From: JBKECP01 sp047974765
GTDB taxonomy: Bacteria; Pseudomonadota; Gammaproteobacteria; Pseudomonadales; Halieaceae
Direction of reading: 5' to 3'
Length of the DNA stretch: 64,000 nt
NCBI GenBank assembly: GCA_047974765.1
Contig: JBKECP010000036.1
Span: 1 to 64,000, forward strand
Each line of letters opens with the position of its first letter. The stretch's first letter is position 1. Under the pieces are notes generated by a model that was not told the DNA's origin, searched no databases, and saw only the letters and a list, made by a program, of their open reading frames with translations. Shown one piece after another: positions 7,429-15,996 of the stretch. The position numbers were made by a program, and so were the translations under genes.

Positions 7429-8460
7429 TCAGCATTCAGTTGGCTTGCAGCTGATGCTGTGCCAATAACTGGCTACATCCAGCATGCGGTTGGCATAGCC
7501 CCATTCATTGTCAAACCAGGTCAACACCTTGACCAGGCGTCGCCCGCTAACCCGTGTCTGATTGCCGTCGACGATACTCGAACGCGGATCGTGATTAAAA
7601 TCACAGGAGGCCAGTGGCTCGGTGGTATAACCCAATACGCCGTTAAAGCGTCCACGGGCCGCCTGTGCCAGCGCTGCGTTGATGTCGGCCTCACAGGTAT
7701 CCCGACTGACCTGTACGGTCAGATCCATGGCTGATACATTCAGCGTTGGCACCCGTAACGCCTGGGCAGTGAAGCGCCCGGCCATCGTTGGCAAAATGCG
7801 CTCAATACCCAGTGCCAACGCCGTATCTACCGGAATAATAGACTGAAAGGCCGCCCGTGTTTTGCGCAGGTCGGTGTGGTGGTAGGCATCCAGCACCGGC
7901 TGATCATTCATCGCAGAGTGAATGGTGGTGATGGTGCCACTTTCAATCCCTACGGCATCATCCAGGGCGCTAATCACCGGTACGATACCGTTGGTAGTGC
8001 AGGAGGCTGCCGATACGATGCGATGTTCCACCTGCAGGGTACCGTGATTGACACCGTAGACCACAGTCGCGTCCACATCCGCTGCTGCCGGTTGGGAAAA
8101 AATCACCCTCCGGGCACCCTGGGCAAGATGCTGACCCGCCCTTTCACGGTCGCTGAAGGTGCCTGTGCACTCCAGCACTATATCCACAGCCAGTTTATCC
8201 CAGGGAAGATCGGTAATATGTGGGCGCCGCAGCAGGGCAACGGTGTCGCCATCCACCTGCAGGCTGCCCTCATCTCCAGTTAATGGCAGCCCGAAGCGAC
8301 CGTGGGTGGAATCATAGCGGGTCAGGTGCAAAACGGTGCGGGCATCGGCAATTTCGTTGATCGCCACCATCTGTAACTGCTTGCGCAAAGGGCTCTCATA
8401 CAGTGCCCGCAATACACTGCGACCAATACGACCGTATCCGTTAATTGCCAGGCGCAACAC
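7429..8460 (-). CDS. epd: Erythrose-4-phosphate dehydrogenase
   Basis: A 343-residue GAPDH-superfamily enzyme with Rossmann start INGYGRIGRSVLRAL and catalytic cysteine in ASCTTNGIVPVI. The segment TTIHSAMNDQPVLDAYHH, followed by RKTRAAFQSIIPVDT, is that of Epd rather than GapA. Epd oxidises erythrose 4-phosphate to 4-phosphoerythronate, the first step of the DXP-dependent PLP pathway. The tkt-epd-pgk-fba order is the same as in enterobacteria and supports the call, although some residual GAPDH activity is possible. It follows tkt by 38 bases, with a hairpin at the junction. Confidence 0.93.
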   Translation of the reverse strand: MLRLAINGYGRIGRSVLRALYESPLRKQLQMVAINEIADARTVLHLTRYDSTHGRFGLPLTGDEGSLQVDGDTVALLRRPHITDLPWDKLAVDIVLECTGTFSDRERAGQHLAQGARRVIFSQPAAADVDATVVYGVNHGTLQVEHRIVSAASCTTNGIVPVISALDDAVGIESGTITTIHSAMNDQPVLDAYHHTDLRKTRAAFQSIIPVDTALALGIERILPTMAGRFTAQALRVPTLNVSAMDLTVQVSRDTCEADINAALAQAARGRFNGVLGYTTEPLASCDFNHDPRSSIVDGNQTRVSGRRLVKVLTWFDNEWGYANRMLDVASYWHSISCKPTEC

Positions 8461-8490
8461 AGTGATCTGCCCTTCTTCTATGATTTGAGG

Positions 8491-8514
8491 GGTTGAGACT
8501 AAATTGTCTCAACC
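8491..8514. promoter_or_regulatory. Perfect 9-bp hairpin spanning the tkt stop codon
   Basis: GGTTGAGAC (8491-8499), a 6-base loop and GTCTCAACC (8506-8514) form a perfect stem. The tkt TAG (8499-8501) sits at the loop edge. There is no T run, so it is not a standard terminator. It could be an RNA processing or stabilising structure between tkt and epd. Confidence 0.55.
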
Positions 8515-10520
8515 ACCTCTTCGACAGCTGCCACCACATTATCGAGGGTGATACCAAAGTGCCTGAACAGCTCAGCTGCCGGTGCCGACTCTCCAAAAGT
8601 GCTCATACCGATCACGCGGCCATCAAGACCAACAAATTTGTACCAATAATCAGTATGAGCCGCTTCCACTGCCACCCGGGCCAGTACATCAGAAGGCAGC
8701 ACTGACTCACGATAGGCCGCATCCTGCTCACAAAACAGTTCGGCACAGGGCATGGAAACCACCCGCAACTGATAGCCTTTGGCACTGAGTTGCCCGGCAG
8801 CATCCATCGCCAGCTGTACTTCCGAACCGGTGGCAATGAGGATGGCATCGGGGCGGCCCTCACAGTCACGCAATATATAAGCGCCGCGCGCAACAGCCGC
8901 CAGCTGCTCGGTATCACGCGGCTGGTGGGCCAGGTTCTGGCGGGAGAAAATCAATGCGCTTGGGCCTTCACCACGCTCCAGTGCTGCCCGCCAGGCTACA
9001 GCAGACTCTACAGCATCACAGGGGCGCCAGGTGTGCAGGTTGGGTGTGCTGCGCAGGGCGCTGAGCTGTTCCACCGGCTGGTGGGTGGGCCCATCTTCAC
9101 CCAGACCAATGGAATCGTGGGTATAGACGAAAATACTGCGCTGTTTCATCAGCGCGGCCATCCGCACCGCATTGCGGGCGTACTCCATAAACATCAGGAA
9201 GGTGGCGCCATAAGGCACAAAGCCACCGTGCAGGGCGATACCGTTCATAATCGCCGACATGCCAAATTCACGCACGCCGTAATAAAGGTAATTACCGCTG
9301 GCATCACTGGCACTCACACCCTTTGAGCCACTCCAAAGAGTCAGATTGGAACCGGCCAGATCGGCAGAACCGCCGAGTAGCTCAGGCAACAGTGGGCCGT
9401 AGGCATTGAGGCAGTTCTGGGAAGCCTTGCGGGAGGCGATGGTTGCGCCCTCACTCTGGCAGCGCTCGATATAAGCTGCCGCCTGATCGGCAAAATCAGC
9501 TGGCAGCTCACCGCTCAAACGGCGACGCAATTCAGCAGCCAGCTCCGGATGGGCTTTGGCGTAGGCCGTCATCGTCTGCTTCCAGGCCTGCTCGCATTGC
9601 GCACCAGCGGCTTTTGCGTCCCAACCCGCGTAAATATCAGCGGGAATTTCAAAGGGTGCATGGTGCCAGCCGAGAGCGGCGCGGGTGGCTGCAATCTCGT
9701 CCTCGCCCAGCGGTGCGCCGTGGCAGGACTCGGTGCCTTCTTTGCCGGGAGCGCCCTTGCCGATAACTGTGCGGCAGCAAATCAGGGTGGGTCGCCCGGT
9801 CTCTGAGCGCGCCGTTTCAGTGGCGGTTTTAATCTCGGCCGGATCGTGCCCATCAACAGCACGAATCACCTGCCAGCCATAGGCCTCAAAGCGCCTGGGC
9901 GTATCATCAGTGAACCAGCCAGGCTGGCCGTCTGCACCCGCTACCTCACCATCGATAGAGATGCCGTTGTCATCGTAAAAGGCAATCAGCTTACCCAATC
10001 CAAGAGTGCCGGCCAGTGAGCACACTTCGTGAGAGATACCCTCCATCAGGCAACCATCGCCAAGGAAAACATACGTGTAATGATCAACCACCGGATAGCC
10101 TTCCCGGTTGAATCGGGCCGCCAGTATTTTCTCGGCAATAGCCATACCTACCGCATTGGCAATACCCTGCCCGAGAGGGCCGGTAGTGGTTTCAACACCA
10201 GGGGTATAACCGTACTCCGGGTGGCCGGGAGTGGCGCTGTGCAGCTGACGGAAATTCTGCAATTCTGCCATCGGCAAGTCGTAGCCACTCAAGTGCAACA
10301 GGGAATAAATCAACATCGAACCATGACCGTTGGACAGCACGAAACGGTCGCGGTTGGGCCAGGCCGGATTAGCCGGGTTGTGTTGCAGATAGTCATTCCA
10401 CACCACTTCAGCAATATCGGCCATGCCCATCGGTGCGCCCGGATGACCACTGTTGGCACGCTGAACGGCATCCATACTGAGAGCGCGAATGGCATTGGCA
10501 AAATCGGTGCGGGACGGCAT
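8499..10520 (-). CDS. tkt: Transketolase
   Basis: A 673-residue thiamine-diphosphate enzyme moving two-carbon ketol units between sugar phosphates in the pentose-phosphate pathway. Motifs: RANSGHPGAPMGMADIAEV near the N-terminus, TGPLGQGIANAVGMA, the ThDP motif GDGCLMEGISHE…YDDNGISIDG, and the pyrimidine-domain THDSIGLGEDGPTHQPVE. The ATG at 10520 (MPSRTDFANAIRAL) is chosen because GGAG lies just upstream and homologues begin there; an upstream in-frame start would add 51 non-conserved residues. It is first in the tkt-epd-pgk-fba set, which supplies erythrose 4-phosphate to Epd. Confidence 0.96.
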   Translation of the reverse strand: MPSRTDFANAIRALSMDAVQRANSGHPGAPMGMADIAEVVWNDYLQHNPANPAWPNRDRFVLSNGHGSMLIYSLLHLSGYDLPMAELQNFRQLHSATPGHPEYGYTPGVETTTGPLGQGIANAVGMAIAEKILAARFNREGYPVVDHYTYVFLGDGCLMEGISHEVCSLAGTLGLGKLIAFYDDNGISIDGEVAGADGQPGWFTDDTPRRFEAYGWQVIRAVDGHDPAEIKTATETARSETGRPTLICCRTVIGKGAPGKEGTESCHGAPLGEDEIAATRAALGWHHAPFEIPADIYAGWDAKAAGAQCEQAWKQTMTAYAKAHPELAAELRRRLSGELPADFADQAAAYIERCQSEGATIASRKASQNCLNAYGPLLPELLGGSADLAGSNLTLWSGSKGVSASDASGNYLYYGVREFGMSAIMNGIALHGGFVPYGATFLMFMEYARNAVRMAALMKQRSIFVYTHDSIGLGEDGPTHQPVEQLSALRSTPNLHTWRPCDAVESAVAWRAALERGEGPSALIFSRQNLAHQPRDTEQLAAVARGAYILRDCEGRPDAILIATGSEVQLAMDAAGQLSAKGYQLRVVSMPCAELFCEQDAAYRESVLPSDVLARVAVEAAHTDYWYKFVGLDGRVIGMSTFGESAPAAELFRHFGITLDNVVAAVEEVVETI

Positions 10521-10734
10521 GGAATTCTCCAGAAAAAGAGTTGGCTTTTGGGACTCGTAAGAGCAGAAACCGGCTAAAAGAGGCGCCATTTTCGCGTAAG
10601 CGGGCAGTGACGGCAATTGCATGGGCCAAATTTCCTGAAATACCCTGCCTGAAATCTGATACAGGGCGGGCAACAGGGCAAGTCAGAGACAGGTTGGCAA
10701 TGCAATAGAAACTCATTGTAACTTCCTTGAAATT

Positions 10735-10755
10735 AAATTAGTTTTAACTAAATTT
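10735..10755. promoter_or_regulatory. AT-rich imperfect inverted repeat upstream of tkt
   Basis: AAATTAGTT (10735-10743), TT, then AACTAAATTT (10746-10755) form an inverted repeat with one bulged base, about 215 bases upstream of the tkt start. It could be an operator or promoter region for tkt. It is also the junction where the truncated surface-protein frame begins (10761), so it may mark a recombination point. Confidence 0.4.
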
Positions 10756-10760
10756 AATAA

Positions 10761-11285
10761 CACCTTATCTCAGAGAGACACGCATGGGGCACGCTAACCC
10801 TGTCTGGCGGCACAATCGAAGCAAACGGCGGCAATACCAGCTCAGACAGTGTCGGAGCGGGTATCGGCGGTGGCGGCGGCTTTATTACGGAAGGCAATGG
10901 CGCTGTCATCACCATGACAAGCGGCATGTTGACGGCTTCTGCTCCCAAACTGGGGGCAAGCATTGGCGCTGGCTATAACAATATCGAATCTGCCGCCGGA
11001 TCACTCACAGTATCCGGCTCACGAGACAGCGGTGCTCTCCAAAGTCCGGCCACCGGGGGTGCGCCGGTTCCCACTGGCAGTGCTTTGCAAACAATACCCG
11101 TCAGCGGACTGGTATTTCAACAGACCGTCGTTTCCGACAGCACCAACTCGACAACGACGATTGTCTATATTGCTGAGCCAGAACTCACCCCGGTTGCTAT
11201 CCCCGCGCTATCTCAGCAGTCGCTGGCGCTGCTCATATTGGCGGTTGCGCTATCCGCGCTGACTGTTCCCGGCAGGATGAAATAA
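10761..11285 (+). pseudogene. C-terminal remnant of a surface protein with IPTL-CTERM-like tail
   Basis: The frame is open from 10761, right after two in-frame stops, with no start until Met at 10914. It begins mid-domain with the glycine-rich motif GTLTLSGGTIEANGG and AGIGGGGGF, followed by GASIGAGYNNIESAAGSLTV, as in repeat-rich surface or adhesin proteins. It ends in a proline/threonine-rich linker and an IPALSQQSLALLILAVALSAL hydrophobic helix with a short basic end (GRMK), a variant of the IPTL-CTERM sorting signal. The N-terminal bulk is missing, so this is the tail of a larger gene whose body was lost next to the tkt promoter. Confidence 0.7.
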
Positions 11286-11301
11286 ATGCTGAATACATTA
11301 C

Positions 11302-11345
11302 GGCAGTACATCTATATCAATTTTTTTTGATATAGATGTACTGCC
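11302..11345. promoter_or_regulatory. Perfect 19-bp inverted repeat: probable SahR operator
   Basis: GGCAGTACATCTATATCAA (11302-11320), six T, and its exact reverse complement (11327-11345) lie 19 bases before the sahR start. The right arm overlaps a good sigma-70 promoter: TTGATA (11327-11332), 17-base spacer, TAGACT (11350-11355). Binding of an ArsR-type dimer here would block that promoter and give autoregulation of sahR-metK-ahcY-metF. The T run is in the loop, so this is not a terminator. Confidence 0.8.
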
Positions 11346-11363
11346 CTGCTAGACTCCCCCGCT

Positions 11364-12350
11364 ATGTTAGCCACAACCCGAACAAAGGTCGCTCCTGCGA
11401 AGCCCATCGACCAGCTCGCTGCCCTGTGCAAAGCCAGCGCCGATCCCCTGCGCTTGCAAGTGCTGCGGGCGCTGCGCAATGACTCCTTTGGCGTATCCGA
11501 GCTGTGCGCTTTATTCGGCATTCGTCAGAACGCCCTCTCTCATCATTTAAAGGTACTGGCCAGTGCCGGTCTGGTAGCGACCCGCCGCGAAGGCAATTCG
11601 ATCTTTTACCGCCGCGCAGAGCTGGGCCAGCAAGCTGAGCTGGAAGCACTGCAACAGCAGATATTCCACAGCGTAGACCAGTTTGAGCTGCCCGTTGGCC
11701 TGCGTAAAAATCTCGCGCTGCTGCAACGCCAGCGGGAAGAGAATTCACGGAATTTTTTCCATCTCAATGCTCACAAATTCCGGCAGCAGCAGGATTTGAT
11801 CGCCAGCTACGAGCAGTACGCTCAGACCGTGGCCGAGGTATTGCAGGAAGCACCGCTGACCCAGCATCGCATCGCACTGGAAGTCGGCCCCGGCGATGGC
11901 CACTTTTTACAGGAACTGGCACCGGCTTTTGAACAGGTGATTGCCCTCGACAATACCTCCGCCATGCTTGAACAGGCCCGTATCAGCGCCACAGAGGCCG
12001 GACTGAACAATATTCGTTTTATCCACGGCGATACCGGCAGTGCCGAACTTGAAGGTCTGCAAGCTGATTGCGTCATTATTAATATGGTGCTGCATCACAC
12101 CACCGACCCCCGCCAGATACTACTGGATATAGCCGGATATCTGAGTCCTGACGCAGTGGTACTCATCACTGACCTTTGCCGCCATGATCAGGCCTGGGCG
12201 CGGGAAAATTGCGGTGATCTCTGGCTCGGCTTTGAACCACAGGATTTAACCCACTGGGCTGGCGAAGCGGGCCTGAAGGATATTGCCAGTGTTTTTCTGG
12301 CACAGCGTAACGGTTTTCAGATTCAGGTGCGCCTGTTTGGCCAGCACTGA
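11364..12350 (+). CDS. sahR: ArsR-family regulator fused to a methyltransferase domain (SahR-like)
   Basis: A 328-residue fusion. Residues about 15-90 are an ArsR/SmtB winged helix (ADPLRLQVLRAL, ELCALFGIRQNALSHHLKVL). Residues about 165-320 are a class I SAM-dependent methyltransferase fold with motif I ALEVGPGDGHFLQEL. SahR proteins have this layout; they repress SAM-cycle genes and release DNA when the methyltransferase-like domain binds S-adenosylhomocysteine. Its place before metK-ahcY-metF, behind a perfect palindrome, matches. The predicted -10 at 11350-11355 puts transcription start at about 11362, 2 bases before the ATG, and no Shine-Dalgarno is present, so the mRNA may be leaderless. 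An enzymatic role cannot be excluded. Confidence 0.88.
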   Translation: MLATTRTKVAPAKPIDQLAALCKASADPLRLQVLRALRNDSFGVSELCALFGIRQNALSHHLKVLASAGLVATRREGNSIFYRRAELGQQAELEALQQQIFHSVDQFELPVGLRKNLALLQRQREENSRNFFHLNAHKFRQQQDLIASYEQYAQTVAEVLQEAPLTQHRIALEVGPGDGHFLQELAPAFEQVIALDNTSAMLEQARISATEAGLNNIRFIHGDTGSAELEGLQADCVIINMVLHHTTDPRQILLDIAGYLSPDAVVLITDLCRHDQAWARENCGDLWLGFEPQDLTHWAGEAGLKDIASVFLAQRNGFQIQVRLFGQH

Positions 12351-12369
12351 TTTACCAAAGGAAACAACG

Positions 12370-13524
12370 ATGAGTGAATACAGCACCTTTACTTCAGAAT
12401 CCGTCTCTGAGGGCCACCCCGACAAAATGGCTGATCAGATTTCCGATGCCATTCTGGACGCTATTCTCACTGATGATCTCAACGCCCGGGTGGCGGTAGA
12501 GACTCTGGTCAAAACGGGCATGGTGGTGGTCGCCGGTGAAGTCACCACCGAAACTTATGTCGACCTGGAAGACGTCGTTCGCGGCGTAGTGCTGGATATC
12601 GGTTACAAGTCCTCACAGGTGGGCTTTGATGGCGCCTCCTGTGCGGTTCTCAATGCTATCGGCAAACAGAGCCCGGACATCGCCCAGGGTGTCGATGAGG
12701 GCGAAGACAAGGAACAGGGCGCCGGTGATCAGGGTCTGATGTTTGGCTACGCCACCAACGAAACCGAAGTGCTGATGCCTGCCCCGATCTACTACTCGCA
12801 CCGACTGGTGGAAAAACAGGCCCAGCTGCGCAAGGACGGCGTCCTGCCCTGGCTGCGCCCGGATGCCAAGAGCCAGGTGAGCCTGCGCTATGACAATGGC
12901 AAGCCGGTGGCCATCGACGCGGTAGTGCTGTCGACCCAGCACGATGAGGGCATCAGCCAGAAAGATATTCACGAAGCGGTGATGGACCTGATTATCCGCG
13001 AGACCCTGCCCGCCGACTGGCTACACGCGGATACGCGTTATCATATCAACCCCACCGGCCAGTTCATCATCGGTGGCCCGGTCGGCGACTGCGGCCTGAC
13101 CGGTCGCAAAATCATCGTCGATACCTACGGTGGCATGGCCCGCCACGGCGGCGGCGCCTTCTCCGGCAAAGATCCCTCCAAGGTCGATCGCTCAGCCGCC
13201 TATGCCGGTCGCTATGTGGCCAAAAACATCGTTGCCGCCGGTTTGGCCGCACGCTGCGAGATTCAGGTTTCCTACGCCATCGGCGTGGCCGAACCGACCT
13301 CGATCTCGATCAATACCTTCGGCACCGGCACAGTGTCGGACGAGGCCATTGCCAGACTGGTGCGCGAGCACTTCGATCTGCGACCCAGGGGCATTGTCGA
13401 CATGCTCAACCTGAAGCGCCCGATCTACCGCGCCACTGCCGCCTACGGCCACTTTGGCCGCGAACTGCCGCAGTTCAGCTGGGAACAGACAGACAAGGCA
13501 GAAGCTTTGCAGGCGGCACTTTGA
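12370..13524 (+). CDS. metK: S-adenosylmethionine synthetase
   Basis: A 384-residue enzyme making SAM from methionine and ATP, releasing phosphate and diphosphate. It shows SESVSEGHPDKMADQISDA at the N-terminus, the flexible loop region VDEGEDKEQGAGDQGLMFGYA, and the P-loop-like GGGAFSGKDPSKVDRSAAY. The length is that of E. coli MetK. The ATG at 12370 is chosen because AAAGGA precedes it by about 8 bases; an upstream in-frame start lies inside sahR. It is 19 bases after sahR and probably in the same transcript. Confidence 0.98.
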   Translation: MSEYSTFTSESVSEGHPDKMADQISDAILDAILTDDLNARVAVETLVKTGMVVVAGEVTTETYVDLEDVVRGVVLDIGYKSSQVGFDGASCAVLNAIGKQSPDIAQGVDEGEDKEQGAGDQGLMFGYATNETEVLMPAPIYYSHRLVEKQAQLRKDGVLPWLRPDAKSQVSLRYDNGKPVAIDAVVLSTQHDEGISQKDIHEAVMDLIIRETLPADWLHADTRYHINPTGQFIIGGPVGDCGLTGRKIIVDTYGGMARHGGGAFSGKDPSKVDRSAAYAGRYVAKNIVAAGLAARCEIQVSYAIGVAEPTSISINTFGTGTVSDEAIARLVREHFDLRPRGIVDMLNLKRPIYRATAAYGHFGRELPQFSWEQTDKAEALQAAL

Positions 13525-13632
13525 TTCAGGCAGGTACTTCGTGGTATCAGGCCAAAACAGCGCACAGAACGAATCAGAATCAGAAATATTGAATAACAGG
13601 GGCCAGGCAACCGGCCCGACGAGGACCAACAC

Positions 13633-15024
13633 ATGAGTACAGCAACACAACCAGATGGCAGGCAGGATTACAAGGTGGCCGATATCTCGCTGGCCGACTG
13701 GGGCCGCCGCGAGCTGGATATCGCCGAGGGTGAAATGCCCGCGCTAATGGCACTGCGCACCAAATACAGCGCCAGCAAACCACTGGCCGGTGCCAGAATC
13801 CTCGGCTGCATCCACATGACCATCCAGACCGGGGTACTGATTGAAACCCTGATCGAACTCGGTGCGCAGGTGCGCTGGTCATCCTGCAATATCTTTTCCA
13901 CCCAGGACCACGCTGCCGCTGCCATCGCCGCCGCTGGTGTACCGGTATTTGCCTGGAAAGGTGAAACCGAGGAGGAGTATGAGTGGTGCCTTGAGCAGAC
14001 CATCATCAAGGACGGCGCTCCCTGGGACGCCAACATGGTACTCGACGACGGCGGCGATCTGACCGCCATGCTGCACGACAAGTACCCCGCCCTACTGGAC
14101 AATATCCACGGTATCACCGAGGAAACCACCACCGGCGTACACCGGCTACAGGAGATGCTCGAAAAAGGCACACTGAAAGTACCTGCGATCAACGTCAACG
14201 ACTCGGTGACCAAATCCAAAAACGACAACAAATACGGCTGCCGCCACAGCCTCAACGATGCCATCAAGCGCGGTACTGATCATTTGCTGGCTGGCAAGAA
14301 GGCACTGGTGATCGGTTACGGCGATGTCGGCAAGGGCTCGGCCCAGTCCCTGCGCCAGGAAGGCATGATTGTGCGCGTCACTGAAGTCGATCCGATCTGC
14401 GCCATGCAGGCCTGCATGGATGGCTTTGAAGTGGTATCGCCCTACCTCAACGGCATCAACGATGGCAGCGCAGGCAGCATCGACCGCGCCCTGCTGCAAA
14501 ACACTGACCTGCTGGTGACCACCACCGGCAACTACAATGTCTGCGATGCCCATATGCTGCGCGCCCTGAAAAACGGCGCCGTGGTCTGCAATATCGGCCA
14601 CTTTGACAACGAGATCGACACCGCCTTTATGCGCAGCGAGTGGGACTGGCAGGAGGTCAAACCACAGGTGCACAAGGTTTATCGTGACCGTGCCAGCAAT
14701 GACCATCTGATCCTGCTGTCTGAGGGCCGCCTGGTCAATCTGGGCAACGCCACCGGTCACCCGAGCCGAATTATGGACGGTTCCTTCTCCAACCAGGTGT
14801 TGGCCCAGATCTATCTGTTTGAACGCAAATTCGCCGATTTGAAACCGGCAATGAAAGTGGCGGTACTGACCGTTGAAGTACTGCCAAAGAAACTGGACGA
14901 GGAAGTGGCCGCCCACATGGTACGCGGTTTTGGCGGTGTGATTACCCGCCTGAGCGACGAACAGGCCCGGTACATCAACGTGAACGTGGACGGACCTTAC
15001 AAGCCGGAGAGTTACAAGTACTGA
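13633..15024 (+). CDS. ahcY: Adenosylhomocysteinase (SAH hydrolase)
   Basis: A 463-residue NAD-dependent enzyme splitting S-adenosylhomocysteine into homocysteine and adenosine, clearing the product inhibitor of methyltransferases. Visible are CNIFSTQDHAAAAIA, the VNDSVTKSKNDNKYGCRHS substrate region, the NAD loop VIGYGDVGKGSAQSLRQ, TTTGNYNVCDAHML, GHFDNEIDT and the C-terminal GPYKPESYKY. An insertion around residues 160-200 makes it the long bacterial form. The 108-base gap after metK shows no SAH riboswitch core, so control most likely comes from the operator before sahR. Confidence 0.98.
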   Translation: MSTATQPDGRQDYKVADISLADWGRRELDIAEGEMPALMALRTKYSASKPLAGARILGCIHMTIQTGVLIETLIELGAQVRWSSCNIFSTQDHAAAAIAAAGVPVFAWKGETEEEYEWCLEQTIIKDGAPWDANMVLDDGGDLTAMLHDKYPALLDNIHGITEETTTGVHRLQEMLEKGTLKVPAINVNDSVTKSKNDNKYGCRHSLNDAIKRGTDHLLAGKKALVIGYGDVGKGSAQSLRQEGMIVRVTEVDPICAMQACMDGFEVVSPYLNGINDGSAGSIDRALLQNTDLLVTTTGNYNVCDAHMLRALKNGAVVCNIGHFDNEIDTAFMRSEWDWQEVKPQVHKVYRDRASNDHLILLSEGRLVNLGNATGHPSRIMDGSFSNQVLAQIYLFERKFADLKPAMKVAVLTVEVLPKKLDEEVAAHMVRGFGGVITRLSDEQARYINVNVDGPYKPESYKY

Positions 15025-15032
15025 ATTTGCTG

Positions 15033-15076
15033 GTTTTGGCTCATTTCCACGCTTTCGCATGGGAATAAGCCAAAAC
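15033..15076 (+). promoter_or_regulatory. Intercistronic hairpin between ahcY and metF
   Basis: GTTTTGGCT (15033-15041) pairs with AGCCAAAAC (15068-15076). The stem continues inward with ATT/AAT and CC/GG around a loop containing CGCTTTCG. There is no T run after it. It may stabilise the ahcY end of the transcript or trim expression of metF. Confidence 0.6.
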
Positions 15077-15134
15077 AACAGGCGTGGCAGACAAGCCCTA
15101 ACCAAAACAGCCAAACACATCCGAGTCACAAAAC

Positions 15135-15974
15135 ATGGCCAAGCAAAAACCCAGAATCAGTTTCGAGTATTTCCCGCCCAAGACAGCAGAAGGCCGCGAC
15201 AAGCTGCTTGCAAACACCACTCCTGCCCTGCAGGAACTAAAGCCCGACTTCTTTTCAGTCACCTACGGTGCCGGCGGCTCCACCCGCGACAACACCTACG
15301 GCACTGTGGCCGGACTCCGGGAACTGGGTGCCGATGCCGCACCTCATCTCAGCTTTGGCGGCGACGATGAAGAGACAATCGAGCAGCTGCTGCTTAACTA
15401 TCGCAATATTGGCGTCAAGCGGCTGGTCGCCCTGCGCGGAGATATCCCCTCTGGCATGGGCGGGCTGGGCCAGCTGATCTACGCCCGCGAGCTGGTCGAA
15501 TTTGTACGCGCCAAAACCGGCGAGCATTTTCATATTGAAGTTGCCGCCTACCCCGAAATCCATCCCCAGGCTGACAGTTACAACAGTGATATTCATTATC
15601 TCAAACAGAAACTGGACGCCGGTGCCAACAGCGCCATCACCCAGTATTTCTACAACGTGGAAGCCTACTTCTACTTTCTCGACCAGTGCGCAGCGATCGG
15701 TATCGACAAGCCCATCTATGCCGGCATCATGCCAATTATCAACTTCAGCAATCTGGCGCGCTTCTCCCGCAACTGCGGCGCAGAGATTCCCCGCTGGATC
15801 GGCCAGCGCATCGAGGGCTATGGTGACGACCAGGACAGTATCCGCAAATTCGGTATCGAAGTACTCAGCCAGCTCTGTCAGACCCTACTGGAAAGCGGCG
15901 CACCTGGCATTCACTTCTACACCATGAATCAGGTGGAACCGAGCCAGGCTATCTATCGCAATCTCGGTTTGTGA
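15135..15974 (+). CDS. metF: 5,10-methylenetetrahydrofolate reductase
   Basis: A 279-residue FAD enzyme reducing methylene-THF to methyl-THF, the methyl donor for methionine synthase. The N-terminal ISFEYFPPKTAEGRDKL holds the catalytic glutamate; further motifs are SVTYGAGGSTRDNT, LVALRGDIP and ITQYFYNVEAYFYF (flavin/folate site), and the C-terminal GAPGIHFYTMNQ. It completes the SAM-recycling set with metK and ahcY. No methionine synthase gene is in the window. Confidence 0.97.
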   Translation: MAKQKPRISFEYFPPKTAEGRDKLLANTTPALQELKPDFFSVTYGAGGSTRDNTYGTVAGLRELGADAAPHLSFGGDDEETIEQLLLNYRNIGVKRLVALRGDIPSGMGGLGQLIYARELVEFVRAKTGEHFHIEVAAYPEIHPQADSYNSDIHYLKQKLDAGANSAITQYFYNVEAYFYFLDQCAAIGIDKPIYAGIMPIINFSNLARFSRNCGAEIPRWIGQRIEGYGDDQDSIRKFGIEVLSQLCQTLLESGAPGIHFYTMNQVEPSQAIYRNLGL

Positions 15975-15996
15975 AGCAGGGACGAATATTTGACCC

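Noticed and set aside
7429..8460. GapA (glyceraldehyde-3-phosphate dehydrogenase)
   Set aside because: The IHSAMNDQ and RKTRAAFQSIIPVDT segments and the tkt-epd-pgk-fba order fit erythrose-4-phosphate dehydrogenase better.
10754..10963. Minus-strand frame with proline-rich translation
   Set aside because: It is the complement of the glycine-rich repeats in the surface-protein remnant.
11302..11345. Terminator after the surface-protein remnant
   Set aside because: The T run sits in the loop, not after the stem, and the right arm overlaps a promoter; an operator fits better.
13525..13632. SAH riboswitch before ahcY
   Set aside because: The conserved GAGGAGCGCTGC-type core is absent; the region only has an ordinary Shine-Dalgarno.
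14146..15129. Minus-strand open frame of 327 codons
   Set aside because: Complement of ahcY, whose strong motifs fix the coding strand; no start signal or family pattern.
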